Counted from the stretch's first letter, positions 54,576 to 63,871 are shown. The stretch is DNA of 64,000 nt from Roseimicrobium gellanilyticum (GCF_003315205.1 NZ_QNRR01000020.1:1-64000), one strand, 5' to 3'. Numbers and translations: made by a program. Notes: generated by a model not told the origin, from the sequence alone.

Positions 54576-54888
54576 CACACAGGAAGATGACGGACATCCT
54601 GAAATGGTTCACGCGGCCCTTTGCCCTGCGCGAAGCGACCTATTGAGGACCATGCTGGAGGATTGCTGCTCTGTTCTCTGACTTCACGGCAGCAAGCTGC
54701 CTGCGGAAAGCTGGAGCAAGCTCCAGCACTCCAGGAAGTTCGCTCGATTCGCGACATGGCATACCAAAGCGGTGCTTCGCGCACACACGCGCTCCAAAGG
54801 GCTTCGCGCTAGGTGGTTTGCAAAAGGTGGGGACCCCCATGCATCGTTTGCTTTTGTAGCCTGACGACGTATTCGCCGCCTAAGATGA
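54576..54888. other. Intergenic region with REP-like palindromes
   Basis: About 310 bp without a gene, carrying palindromes GGCAGCAAGCTGCC (54688-54701) and CTGGAGCAAGCTCCAG (54711-54726) and the second copy of dispersed repeat A (54766-54821). Confidence 0.6.
54766..54821. repeat. Dispersed repeat A, copy 2
   Basis: Shares AAAGCGGTGCTTCGC at the start and AGGTGGTTTGC at the end with the copy at 47904-47955, with a diverged middle that again contains TCCAAAG. Confidence 0.7.
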
Positions 54889-56199
54889 TCATCGCGGGAC
54901 CGCAGTCTTCACCGTCTCCGCGCGAATCTTCGCCGCAATCTTGGACAGCCTTTCTACAAGGTCTGAGTAGCCCTCTGACGCATCACGCGTCTCGCCCACA
55001 TCGATATCCAGATCATACAAGGCGGGCGGTTCGGTGAGATGCAGCTTCCACATGCCTTCGCGAATCGACTCCAGCCGACGCTGGTTCAGCCCATAGAGAG
55101 AGTACAACGTTCGCGGTGTGTTTGAGGGCATCCCCTTTCCCAGCCATGCTTGGGACACATCGAGGCCATCGAGCTTGAGATCTGGCGGAAGTGACGCGCC
55201 TGCCAGCCGGGCGAATGTCGGCAGGAGATCGAGCGAAAAGATGATGTCATGACTCACCCGGCCTGCTGGCACATGACCGGGCCACCACAGGATGAACGGA
55301 ACACGGAGACCGCCTTCATGAACCGTGTGTTTTGATCCCTGAAGGCCGGCCGTGGATCCGGGCGTCTTGCGCTCGGGACCGTTGTCGCTCGTGAAAATCA
55401 CCAGCGTATTCTCCGCGAGACCAAGTGCCCGCAGCTTCTCAAGAATCTCGCCGGTGCTCCAGTCGAGCTCCTGCACGGTGTCGCCATACGCACCACGGAA
55501 GGATTGTCCGTTGAATCGTGCCGAAGGTTCGAAGGGAATATGCGGCATGGCATGCCCGAGATAGAGGAAGAAGGGCTTGTCCTTGTTTGTCTCGATGAAC
55601 TTCAGGGCCTCCGCGGTGTAGAGTCCGGTCATTTCCGATGGGATGGCAGGGCGCTTCTCCACCACATCACCACGCAGCACGGGCATGCCACCTTCCTTTT
55701 CGAAGATCACCGTCTCGTGTTTATCCAGGTTGTGCAGCACGCCATAGTAGCTGTCGAATCCCTGGTCCATGGGACGTGAGCCTTTCACAAAGCCGAGGTG
55801 CCACTTCCCAATGCAGCCTGTGACGTAGCCTCGGGTCTTCGCCACTTCGGCGAGTGTGAGCTCTTCCGTCGGCAGACCGTTGGCAGCATCAGGTCGTAAT
55901 ACACCCGTGGCGAGTCCGCTTCGGCCCGGATAACGCCCGGTCATGATCGCTGCGCGTGAGGGCGTGCAGAGGGCCGCTGCCACGGAGAAGTCAATAAAGC
56001 GCGTCCCCTCCGTTGCCATGCGATCCAGCTGCGGCGTGTTGATATCCTTTGCGCCATAACATCCGAGATCACCGTAGCCGAGATCATCCGTGAGGATGAA
56101 GATGATGTTTGGTGGGCGGGATGGGGTCTCCGCTGCGAACGAGCGCGCTGCCGTGCAGACGAGGGTGGCTACCAGAGTGAGGAAAGTGAGTCGCGTCAT
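54889..56199 (-). CDS. Secreted sulfatase (arylsulfatase family S1), second copy
   Basis: The 436-aa enzyme has a signal peptide (1-23), the metal motif [17 protein letters not shown] and the formylglycine motif C78-T-P-S-R (ALCTPSRAAIMTGRYPGRSG), then GKWHLGFVKGSRPMDQGFDS and FTSDNGPERKTPGST. It is a different subfamily from the sulfatase at 16038 (shorter, CTPSR instead of CTPTR). It is 32 bp downstream of an esterase gene, with which it likely forms a two-gene operon. The substrate is a sulfate ester, identity unknown. Confidence 0.92.
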   Translation of the reverse strand: MTRLTFLTLVATLVCTAARSFAAETPSRPPNIIFILTDDLGYGDLGCYGAKDINTPQLDRMATEGTRFIDFSVAAALCTPSRAAIMTGRYPGRSGLATGVLRPDAANGLPTEELTLAEVAKTRGYVTGCIGKWHLGFVKGSRPMDQGFDSYYGVLHNLDKHETVIFEKEGGMPVLRGDVVEKRPAIPSEMTGLYTAEALKFIETNKDKPFFLYLGHAMPHIPFEPSARFNGQSFRGAYGDTVQELDWSTGEILEKLRALGLAENTLVIFTSDNGPERKTPGSTAGLQGSKHTVHEGGLRVPFILWWPGHVPAGRVSHDIIFSLDLLPTFARLAGASLPPDLKLDGLDVSQAWLGKGMPSNTPRTLYSLYGLNQRRLESIREGMWKLHLTEPPALYDLDIDVGETRDASEGYSDLVERLSKIAAKIRAETVKTAVPR

Positions 56200-56231
56200 G
56201 ACTGGATGACAGGGAGGAATACAGACACCGC

Positions 56232-57164
56232 TTACTTCAGATGCTCCTTGAACCACGCATCGACAGCATCCACGCACTGCGCATGCCAGGGCTTTTGCAT
56301 CCAGCAGCCGTGCCTGGCATCCTTTAAGATGACCTGCTTCGTCGGCACACCGAGCTCCTTCAGCTTTGCCATTCCCGGAGCATCACGTTCCGGATTGTCG
56401 AGATCTCCCGTGAGAAAGAGCACAGGACCGGTGGACTTGCTGAAGTGTGTGATGGGTGACGCTTCACGATACAGTTCCGGCGCATCGTCATAGAGTTTAC
56501 CGAGCCATTGAAACGCGTAGCTCTTCTCCTTCGCTCGACGGAGGGCCTCGACGAACTTTTCCATCGTGAGGTCCGTGGGCCCGGCCATGACACAGGAGGC
56601 CTGCACCGCTGCGGAGACATCCCGCAAATCACCGGTGAGGTATTTTTCGTGCGTTGGTGCTGCGGCCATCATGCCGACGAGGTGGCCGCCCGCGCTGCCT
56701 CCCCACGCGCCGATGCGATTGGGATCGATGCCGAAACGCGAGGCATTCGCCCGCACGAAGCGCACCGCGAGATTGCAGTCCTGCACCGCCGCCGGGTACT
56801 TCGCGACGGGGCCGAGGCGGTATTCGATGTTTGCGACGACATAACCTTTCTCCGCAAGGGAGATGGCGAGTGGTCGGAAGCGCTCCTTGTCTCCCTTCAC
56901 CCAGCCACCCCCGTGCACGAGGAGGCATGCAGGGAGCTTGTCTCCGCCAGCTTTGGGGCGGTAGATGTCGAGCTTGAGTTCCTGCTCGGGTGTCTTGCCA
57001 TAGGTGATATCGAGCTCGGCCTGGATGGTGTCCGGCGGGGTGCTGGGGAGTGGTTCGCGTTTGGCAGCCGCGGGTTTCTTGGCGGGAGGCTTGGGGTTTT
57101 GGGCAACGACAAAGCCTGCCGTGAACGCAACGATAACGAATGTGAGGAATGTGGTGCGGAGCAT
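56232..57164 (-). CDS. Secreted alpha/beta-hydrolase esterase/lipase
   Basis: The 310-aa protein has a signal peptide (1-20), a Pro/Lys/Ala-rich linker and an HSL/Aes-type hydrolase domain: oxyanion motif LLVHGGGWVKGDKERF, nucleophile in WGGSAGGHLVGM (Ser), then LFLTGDLDNPERDAPG for the Asp and DARHGCWMQKPWHAQ for the His. The ATG at 57164 is chosen, 24 codons into a longer frame. It is followed by the sulfatase gene and probably deacylates the same secreted substrate. Confidence 0.87.
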   Translation of the reverse strand: MLRTTFLTFVIVAFTAGFVVAQNPKPPAKKPAAAKREPLPSTPPDTIQAELDITYGKTPEQELKLDIYRPKAGGDKLPACLLVHGGGWVKGDKERFRPLAISLAEKGYVVANIEYRLGPVAKYPAAVQDCNLAVRFVRANASRFGIDPNRIGAWGGSAGGHLVGMMAAAPTHEKYLTGDLRDVSAAVQASCVMAGPTDLTMEKFVEALRRAKEKSYAFQWLGKLYDDAPELYREASPITHFSKSTGPVLFLTGDLDNPERDAPGMAKLKELGVPTKQVILKDARHGCWMQKPWHAQCVDAVDAWFKEHLK

Positions 57165-57220
57165 GCAGTTGCCCCACGAACGATCAAGATGAACGGAAAC
57201 TGTCGGCAAGTTTATTTCTT

Positions 57221-57489
57221 TGTCCCGGAGGGACATTGGCCGGTAGCCGGTGGTGGAGGCCTGTAATCAGGCCGGGAACCACCGGATCAGATGAAGAACG
57301 ATGCTCCGTCCCGGAGGGTACGGCGGAAGGGCGTGTCGCTGACGATTACGCGTTACATGGTTTTGGCACACCTTCCGGCGCACCTCCGGCACGCTCCAAT
57401 TCTCACGCGCAAGATCCGGTGGTTTCGGTCGTCGAGACTCCCTTCACCGACCGGCTACCATCCGCGCTCCCTCCGGGAGCAAGCTGCCT
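57221..57489. repeat. Mosaic of palindromes between the esterase and LysR genes
   Basis: Contains the palindrome TGTCCCGGAGGGACA (57221-57235), a partial copy CGTCCCGGAGGG (57307-57318), an inverted pair GGCCTG/CAGGCC around TAAT (57258-57273), CCGGTGGT/ACCACCGG arms, and GCTCCCTCCGGGAGC (57466-57480), then AGCAAGCTGCCT, which also occurs at 54691. No gene is supported in the 374 bp. Confidence 0.65.
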
Positions 57490-57538
57490 CCAGTCACCTC
57501 GCATACCACGGTGATCACATAGGGAACATTTGGGAACA

Positions 57539-58474
57539 CTACAACGCCGTAATCCCCGACAGCGACGCAAAGCTCACCCTCCGCATGATGTCCAGGAAGT
57601 CACGCATGTAAGCGGCGCTGGCGGCGGCTTCCGTCGTGGCAGCGTGAAGAGCGCTTTGCAGCCCCTTCTTTCCAATGGGACGGGCCACGACGTATTCGCG
57701 ATCCAGAAACGGCTGCACGGCCCAGCGGGGCATGGCGGCGATGGCTCGTTTGCTGGCCACGAGTTGCAGGATGGCGACGGTGAGCTCCGTGGTGCGGCGC
57801 TTGGCAGGCTCCACGCGTGCGGGAATCAAGAACTCGCGCAGCACGTCGATGCGATCATCCGGAATGGGATAGGTCACAAGGGTCTCCTTGGCGAAGTCCT
57901 TCGCTGCGAGAAACGGCTTCGCCGTCAGCGGGTGCTCTTTTGCAAGAAGCGCAGACACTTCATAGCGGAACAACGGATGGAACACCGTATCCGTCCGCTT
58001 GATGGCATGCGACACGATCACGAGGTCCGCGCGATCTTCGCCCAGCAGGCCCACCGGATCCGCGTGGAAGCCGGACACGAGATCCATCTCCACCTCCGGC
58101 CAGCGTTCGCGGAAGGCATCCATGGAAGGCATGAGCCAGTCGAAGCACGAATGGCACTCCACGGCGATGCGCAACTGCCCCGCACGTCCATCCGCGATGC
58201 GTGAGAGATCGCGCTCCGCTTCTGCCACACGCATCTCCACTTCGCGTGCAAGTCCGAGCAGGCGCTGGCCACCCGGGGTGAGCCGCAGTGGCATGGTCTT
58301 GCGTTCGAAGAGTGGGATGCCGTACAGGTCTTCCAGCGCCTTCACCTGATGTGAAACAGCAGGCTGTGTGAGGTGCAGACGGGCGGCGGCCTTGGAAAGA
58401 CTGTGTGTCTCCGCAATGGCGGCAAAGGTGCGCAGATGGCGGAGCTCAAGCGGGGGAAGGGCGGAACGGCTCAT
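57539..58474 (-). CDS. LysR-family regulator (MetR-like)
   Basis: The 311-aa protein has the N-terminal LysR winged helix (LRHLRTFAAIAETHSLSKAA, LTQPAVSHQVKALEDLYGIP) and a substrate-binding effector domain (AGQLRIAVECHSCFDWLMPS). The HTSLSKAA/QPAVSHQV pattern and a divergent metE gene match MetR, which activates metE in response to homocysteine. The ATG at 58474 is preferred over one 14 codons upstream. Confidence 0.88.
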   Translation of the reverse strand: MSRSALPPLELRHLRTFAAIAETHSLSKAAARLHLTQPAVSHQVKALEDLYGIPLFERKTMPLRLTPGGQRLLGLAREVEMRVAEAERDLSRIADGRAGQLRIAVECHSCFDWLMPSMDAFRERWPEVEMDLVSGFHADPVGLLGEDRADLVIVSHAIKRTDTVFHPLFRYEVSALLAKEHPLTAKPFLAAKDFAKETLVTYPIPDDRIDVLREFLIPARVEPAKRRTTELTVAILQLVASKRAIAAMPRWAVQPFLDREYVVARPIGKKGLQSALHAATTEAAASAAYMRDFLDIMRRVSFASLSGITAL

Positions 58475-58485
58475 AAGTATGGCGA

Positions 58486-58505
58486 ATGTTGAAGCGCCAA
58501 AACAT
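58486..58505. promoter_or_regulatory. Putative MetR/LysR operator
   Basis: ATGTT (58486-58490) and AACAT (58501-58505) form an inverted repeat separated by 10 bp, in the 72-bp divergent region between the LysR gene and metE. Interrupted palindromes of this type are usual LysR binding sites. Confidence 0.45.
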
Positions 58506-58546
58506 GAATTATGCAACAGGCGGCTCGGGATTCAACTTCGGCAAGC

Positions 58547-60934
58547 ATGACTACGAATGAATCCGCAACCACAACTGCATCCTCCCCTGCCCCGCTCTTC
58601 TCGCATTCGCTGGGCTTTCCCCGCGTCGGAGCCAGACGCGAACTCAAGAAAGCCGTCGAGTCCTTCTGGAAGGGCGCCTCGGATGAAACCGCGCTGCAAA
58701 CTACCGCACGGGAGCTGCGCGCCACGCACTGGAAGCTCCAGTCGGATGCCGGCATCGATTTGATCCCGAGCAATGATTTCAGCCTGTATGACCAGGTGCT
58801 CGACATGTCCTGCCTCGTGGGCAATGTGCCGGAGCGCTTCGGCTGGGATGGCAAGGGCGATGTGAATCTGGAAACCTACTTCGCCATGGCGCGAGGCCGC
58901 TCCGGGGAAAAGAAGGAAAGTGCCTCGCACACACATGATGGTGAGTGCGGCTGCGGCAGCCACGGCGCGACTGCCTGTGAAATGACAAAATGGTTCGACA
59001 CGAACTACCACTACCTCGTGCCCGAGTTCAACGACGGCACCACTTTCCGCCTCGCGAGCCAGAAGCCCTTCGCAGAGTTCCAGGAAGCGCTCGCGCTGGG
59101 TCATCGCACCAAGCCCGTGCTGCTCGGTCCGGTGAGCTATCTTTACCTCGGCAAGGTTCACGGAGGCACAAACCCTTCCTTTGATCGCTTCAAACTGCTT
59201 CCCAAACTTCTCGAAGTGTACGGCGAGGTGCTGCAGAAGCTCGCCGCGCAGGGCGCGAAATGGGTGCAACTCGATGAGCCGATCTTCGCACTGGATCTGG
59301 ATACTACGATCAAGCAGTACTTCACCACGGCGTATGACGTACTGCGTGAAAAAGCCGGTGCACTGAAGCTCATCACGGCATGCTACTTCGGCGCGGCAGG
59401 CGCAAACTTCCTCTCACTCGCCCGTCTCCCCGTGGAAGCCATCCATCTGGATGCCACCCGTGGCGCCAGCGATCTGGAGCACGGGCTCGAAGTGGTGCCC
59501 ACGCGCACCATCGTCTCGCTTGGCGTGGTGGACGGACGCAATGTCTGGAAGAACGACTTCGCCTCCTCGCTGAAAGTCATCGACCAGGTCGTGCAGAAGC
59601 TGGGCCGTGATCGCGTGTGGCTCGCGCCGTCCTGTTCACTGCTGCACTCCCCCGTGAGTCTGCAGCACGAGACGAAGCTTGAGCCGGCCATCAAGAGCTG
59701 GATGTCCTTCGCTGCTGAGAAGCTCGGTGAAGTCTCCACGCTGGCACGCCTCGCGGTATCTGCTGCTCGCGAAACCGATGCAGCGTGGATTGGGAATCAA
59801 TCCGCACTCGCATCCAAGGCCACCGATCCGAGACTGCAGGTGCCCGCCGTGCGTGAACGCGTGGCGGCCCTCACCCCCGGGGACGAGCAACGCGACTCCG
59901 CCTTCGCCAAGCGCCAGGAAGTACAACGGAACCGCCTGAAGCTCCCCGCCTTCCCCACCACCACCATCGGCTCCTTCCCGCAGACCGATGAAGTGCGAAG
60001 CTGGCGTGCCCGCTGGCGCAAGGGCTCACTCACCGACGCAGAATACGAAGCGCTGCTGGGCGAGGAGACCGCGCGTTGCGTGCGTGTGCAGGAGGAGCTC
60101 GATATCGATGTGCTGGTGCATGGTGAGTTCGAGCGCAATGACATGGTGGAATACTTCGGCGAGCAACTCGATGGCTTCACCTTCACACAGAATGGCTGGG
60201 TGCAGAGCTACGGCAGCCGTTGCGTGAAGCCACCGGTGATCTTCGGCGATGTGTCGCGTCCTCATCCCATGACGGTGCGCTGGTTCCAGTATGCACAGAG
60301 CCTCACCTCGCGCCCCATGAAGGGCATGCTCACCGGCCCCATCACGATTCTGAACTGGAGCTTCGTGCGCAATGACCTGTCGCGCCCGGATGTTTGCCGC
60401 CAGATCGCACTCGCCATCCGCGATGAAGTGCGTGACCTCGAAGCCGCCGGCTGCCGTGTGATTCAGATCGATGAAGCTGCACTGCGCGAGTGCCTGCCGC
60501 TTCGCGAGAAGGATCGAGCCTTCTATCTCCAGTGGACCGTGGCATCATTCCGTGTTGCTGCGTCGGTTGTGCGGGATGACACACAGATCCACACGCATAT
60601 GTGCTACAGCAACTTCAATGACATCATTGAAGCCATCGCGGCCATGGATGCGGATGTGATCACCATCGAGACTTCACGCTCCAGCATGGAACTCCTCGAT
60701 GCCTTCGTGCGCTTCCAGTACCCGAATGAAATCGGACCCGGCGTGTACGACATCCACAGCCCCCGTGTCCCGCCCGCAGCGGAAATGCGCGAACTCATGG
60801 ATCGCGCCTCCGCCGTGCTGCCCAAGGACAACCTGTGGGTGAATCCCGACTGCGGCCTCAAGACCCGCGGCTGGCCTGAGGTGAAAGCAGCGCTGGCGAA
60901 TATGGTGAACGTAGCGCACGCGTTGCGCGGCTGA
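58547..60934 (+). CDS. metE: Cobalamin-independent methionine synthase (MetE)
   Basis: The 795-aa enzyme transfers the methyl group of 5-methyltetrahydropteroyl-triglutamate to homocysteine. The N-terminal half starts HSLGFPRVGARRELKKAVES, and the C-terminal catalytic half begins FPTTTIGSFPQTDEVRSWRA. Zinc ligands are visible: His and Cys in IHTHMCYSNFNDI, Glu in the following strand (ITIETSRSS) and Cys in WVNPDCGLKTRG. An insertion at about residues 128-144 (HTHDGECGCGSHGATACEM) is His/Cys-rich. The ATG at 58547 is chosen (a frame opens 12 codons upstream). It is divergent from its probable LysR activator. Confidence 0.95.
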   Translation: MTTNESATTTASSPAPLFSHSLGFPRVGARRELKKAVESFWKGASDETALQTTARELRATHWKLQSDAGIDLIPSNDFSLYDQVLDMSCLVGNVPERFGWDGKGDVNLETYFAMARGRSGEKKESASHTHDGECGCGSHGATACEMTKWFDTNYHYLVPEFNDGTTFRLASQKPFAEFQEALALGHRTKPVLLGPVSYLYLGKVHGGTNPSFDRFKLLPKLLEVYGEVLQKLAAQGAKWVQLDEPIFALDLDTTIKQYFTTAYDVLREKAGALKLITACYFGAAGANFLSLARLPVEAIHLDATRGASDLEHGLEVVPTRTIVSLGVVDGRNVWKNDFASSLKVIDQVVQKLGRDRVWLAPSCSLLHSPVSLQHETKLEPAIKSWMSFAAEKLGEVSTLARLAVSAARETDAAWIGNQSALASKATDPRLQVPAVRERVAALTPGDEQRDSAFAKRQEVQRNRLKLPAFPTTTIGSFPQTDEVRSWRARWRKGSLTDAEYEALLGEETARCVRVQEELDIDVLVHGEFERNDMVEYFGEQLDGFTFTQNGWVQSYGSRCVKPPVIFGDVSRPHPMTVRWFQYAQSLTSRPMKGMLTGPITILNWSFVRNDLSRPDVCRQIALAIRDEVRDLEAAGCRVIQIDEAALRECLPLREKDRAFYLQWTVASFRVAASVVRDDTQIHTHMCYSNFNDIIEAIAAMDADVITIETSRSSMELLDAFVRFQYPNEIGPGVYDIHSPRVPPAAEMRELMDRASAVLPKDNLWVNPDCGLKTRGWPEVKAALANMVNVAHALRG

Positions 60935-60943
60935 TCCAGTGAA

Positions 60944-61182
60944 CGGTGCGACGGTGAGCGGTAGGACGGTGGTATGGCGAGAGACGACAGAGAGCGATCT
61001 AGACCTTGGGAACATGCGAACTTCCCAAAGAGCCCACACCGTCCTACTGTCGCACCGCTTACCGCCGCACCGAAAACACCCCGCCGGGACCAGCGGTCGC
61101 GGCCACAGCATGAACAACAGGATCTTTATTCGCGACGTCGTACGACATCGCCGGAAACTGTTTGTGGCTGCGACCGCTGGTC
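60944..61182. repeat. Two inverted-repeat modules after metE
   Basis: 60944-60971 (starts CGGTGCGACGG, ends GGACGGTG) has an imperfect inverted copy at 61037-61072. 61088-61107 (GACCAGCGGTCGCGGCCACA) is repeated inverted at 61163-61182 with one mismatch. The 410-bp gap between metE and the PagL gene otherwise holds no gene. Confidence 0.7.
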
Positions 61183-61344
61183 GCGACGGGGTGTTGGTAA
61201 TTTCTCAGCTCATGAAGCGATGACCATTCACTGGAGCAAGTGAAGTCCTGGTGAGATGGCCATGTGCTGCATGAAAGATGCCAGATCATCGCAACGCGTG
61301 CATGTCGCGATCCGCGAATCAATCGTTATTCAGGAATTCATTGT

Positions 61345-62013
61345 TTAGAAGAACCAGCTCAATCCCGCCATCGCACCCACGCCATTGAGACCGCGATTGT
61401 TGTTGGAGCTGCCGCCATTGGAGAAGTGCTGCCACTGAGCATAGGTGACCAGGGCGAGTCGCTCGCTAAGCATCCAGCGGACACCGAGAGCACCTTGAAG
61501 TTCCCAGTTCCAGTCTGTTCCCACCAGCCCCTGCTCCGGCGCTTCATCTGCCCAGTCGCCATACGCACCACCGGCGCCGATTTGGATGAAGGGCACCACG
61601 GTGGCGTTGGGTTGCACGAAGTTGTACCGCAGGTTCAGGTCCGCTCCTACGAAGTAGTTGCCGGGACCGTCATAGAAGTAGTCGCCGAACGCACCCACCA
61701 GGAATTCCCAGTTCCCACGGAAGGGACCCGAGCCAGAGGCATCATTCAGCATCCAGCCAAAACGGGCCGAGCCCATGATCCACTCCGTATCTGGACGGCG
61801 CACGGTTCCCTTCGTCCCGACGGACCAGAAGTGGCCGGCACTGAGTTCGACTTCAGTGACACCCTTGCGATAGGGATCAAAAGTCTCCACCCGCTGTTGG
61901 ACTTGCTTGGAGGAATAGGCCGTGGTTCCTGCGCAAACAACCTGCGCTGTCAAGAGTAGCGATGCGGAGCTCAGGGCGAGGAGAAGAGACAGGCGAGTCG
62001 TGTATGGTCTCAT
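61345..62013 (-). CDS. Lipid A 3-O-deacylase (PagL-like outer-membrane protein)
   Basis: The 222-aa protein has a signal peptide (1-28, LSLLLALSSASLLLTAQVVC) and a beta-barrel-like sequence ending in F, as outer-membrane proteins do. The PagL catalytic block Q-H-F-S-N-G-G-S-S-N-N-N-R-G-L-N near the C-terminus contains the His-Ser pair, with a Glu or Asn nearby. It hydrolyses the 3-O acyl chain of lipid A. A frame extends 71 codons upstream but lacks a signal sequence. It indicates an LPS-bearing outer membrane. Confidence 0.82.
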   Translation of the reverse strand: MRPYTTRLSLLLALSSASLLLTAQVVCAGTTAYSSKQVQQRVETFDPYRKGVTEVELSAGHFWSVGTKGTVRRPDTEWIMGSARFGWMLNDASGSGPFRGNWEFLVGAFGDYFYDGPGNYFVGADLNLRYNFVQPNATVVPFIQIGAGGAYGDWADEAPEQGLVGTDWNWELQGALGVRWMLSERLALVTYAQWQHFSNGGSSNNNRGLNGVGAMAGLSWFF

Positions 62014-62256
62014 GCGGGATGCTGGGTTGCTGGAACCGCAGCACACCGCGAGCATGGGGAGCACTTTCATGACCCTGTGACCAAACTGCGCAAGCGTGCT
62101 GATGCCGGTTCGCGCCATCATCCTTCCACAGCTTGTTGGCGAAAGTGTTTCACGCGGCGGGAGTCCCTGATTGGAGTATCGGGGTGCAACCACAGCACAG
62201 CCTTCCATGAAGGCACGAGTCATCACAGCTTCGCCGATTTCACCACCCTTGTGGCA

Positions 62257-62754
62257 TTACCTCGGCACTTCCAGCGGAGCAGCCATCGCTGCGGCGGCAG
62301 CAGGTGGAGGTGGAGTGGTGCCGTTCAGCGTGAGCAATCGCAGGATGGGACCGCGATTCTGCACCAGATCCTCCAGGGTGTAGTGATCCAGCACATCGAG
62401 AAATGCATCCCGTGCCTCATGAAACACGCCCTTCAGCCGGCACGTGGGTGAGATGCGGCACATGTCCGTGGCGGGATTGAAGCATTCCGCGAGATTGAAG
62501 TGAGTTTCCGTCTGGCGAATCACATCTCCCACCCGAATGTCCCCCGGCTTCTTGCCAAGCTGGATGCCACCCGAGCGACCACGTCGATTGCTCAGGAAGC
62601 CCACCTTGCCCAGGTAGTGGACGATTTTTACAAGGTGATGGTGAGAGATGCGGTACGCCTGCGCCAGTTCGCTCAGCGTCACCTTCTGGTTTTCCCGCGC
62701 GGCCGCGTAGATCAGCACCCGGAGCGAGTAGTCAGAAAAGCGGCTGAGTTCCAT
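62257..62754 (-). CDS. Rrf2-family regulator, NsrR-like with three cysteines
   Basis: The 165-aa protein has the Rrf2 winged helix (LSRFSDYSLRVLIYAAAREN, RISHHHLVKIVHYLGKVGFL, RGRSGGIQLGKKP) and the cysteine pattern E-C-F-N-P-A-T-D-M-C-R-I-S-P-T-C, the spacing of the [Fe-S] ligands of NsrR. NsrR senses nitric oxide and represses detoxification genes, but none is adjacent here. The C-terminal tail is Pro/Ala-rich. The ATG at 62754 is chosen over an upstream frame. Confidence 0.88.
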   Translation of the reverse strand: MELSRFSDYSLRVLIYAAARENQKVTLSELAQAYRISHHHLVKIVHYLGKVGFLSNRRGRSGGIQLGKKPGDIRVGDVIRQTETHFNLAECFNPATDMCRISPTCRLKGVFHEARDAFLDVLDHYTLEDLVQNRGPILRLLTLNGTTPPPPAAAAAMAAPLEVPR

Positions 62755-62865
62755 GGTTGAGCATAAGATGGGAGTAGGATGCAGCTTTGAGTCCCATGGA
62801 CTCGCCACGTGCAAACGGGAGGTTGGGCGACTGAAAGCACAGTCCGCGCCAATTCCTTCACCATC

Positions 62866-63480
62866 TCAAACTACCGGCGGAAGCTTTCGCCACCGGGCGC
62901 GCTCCACGGACTTGCTAAGCGCCAGCCACTGCACCTCAAAATCGGTCTTCGGATAGGGAAAGGCACCCTCGGGCCAGTCCAGCCGCTGGAACCGTGCCTG
63001 GCCAGCCATGACCTCCAGCACATGCTCGTAGTAGTGATGATCGTCCGTCTTCACGAGGAACTCACCCCCGTCCCGCAGGACCTTGTGCAGGCCCGCGAGG
63101 AATTCCGGGTCATTCAGCAGGCGGCGGCCATGGTGCTTCTTCTTCGGCCAGGGATCCGGGCACAGCAGGTGGATGCGGCTGGCAAGGTTCGCGGGCAGCA
63201 GCCAGGCCACGGTGTAGGTGGTTTCCAGCCGCAGCACGCGGACATTCTTCAGCCCACGCTGGCGGATTCGCTTGGCTGTCTTCTCCACCCGCCCGAGCAG
63301 GCGCTCCACACCCAGGAAATTCCTCTCCGGATGCAGCGCCGCCATTTCCACCAGGAAGGTGCCGTCCCCGCTGCCGAGGTCCAGTTCCAGCGGACGCTCA
63401 CCATCGGCAAAAATCTCCTGAGGCGTGAGTTCGCGAAAGTAGTCAGTGGGGACGAGGATCGGATCAGCAGAGGTGGACAT
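62866..63480 (-). CDS. trmB: tRNA (guanine(46)-N7)-methyltransferase TrmB
   Basis: The 204-aa enzyme has the SAM-binding motif LELDLGSGDGTFLVEMAALH, then NFLGVERLLGRVEKTAKRI, the RLETTYTV region and the characteristic IHLLCPDPWPKKKHHGRRL. TrmB methylates G46 in the variable loop of tRNA. The ATG at 63480 is the natural start, 24 codons inside a longer frame. A housekeeping gene with no obvious operon partner here. Confidence 0.93.
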   Translation of the reverse strand: MSTSADPILVPTDYFRELTPQEIFADGERPLELDLGSGDGTFLVEMAALHPERNFLGVERLLGRVEKTAKRIRQRGLKNVRVLRLETTYTVAWLLPANLASRIHLLCPDPWPKKKHHGRRLLNDPEFLAGLHKVLRDGGEFLVKTDDHHYYEHVLEVMAGQARFQRLDWPEGAFPYPKTDFEVQWLALSKSVERARWRKLPPVV

Positions 63481-63566
63481 GAAAGAAGCGGAAGCGTGCG
63501 GGGCACGGAGGGAGGCAAAACACAGCGGTAGGGCGCGCGAGGGGGGCGTCAAGAGGTTGATGGTCT

Positions 63567-63701
63567 ATGGTTGATAGTTGATAGCCTGAAATGGGAAGCG
63601 CCTACAGGCGCGTGTCTGTTTCCTCGTCCACAACCTTGGACACCATCGAGTTCCACGCATGCCGCCACACCCACGGTCTCAGGCTATCAACTATCGACCA
63701 T
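63567..63701. repeat. Long-loop inverted repeat upstream of the pilin gene
   Basis: 63567-63589 and 63679-63701 are inverted over 23 bp with one mismatch (arms starting ATGGTTGATAGTTGATAGC and TCAGGCTATCAACTATCG), separated by 89 bp. The 390-bp gap holds no gene. Confidence 0.75.
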
Positions 63702-63871
63702 CCGACTATCAACTCTCTCCAAAACCGCCTCGATTTAACCAACTTCCGTTAAGGAATTCTGGGAGAATCGCGTTCACCCACGAAACTCATGCTCGTTTTC
63801 GTGTTTACACATCTTTAAGGTATCCTTTGTACTGATAGATCCTGCCCCTTTTTGATTCTCTTTCTCCACAC

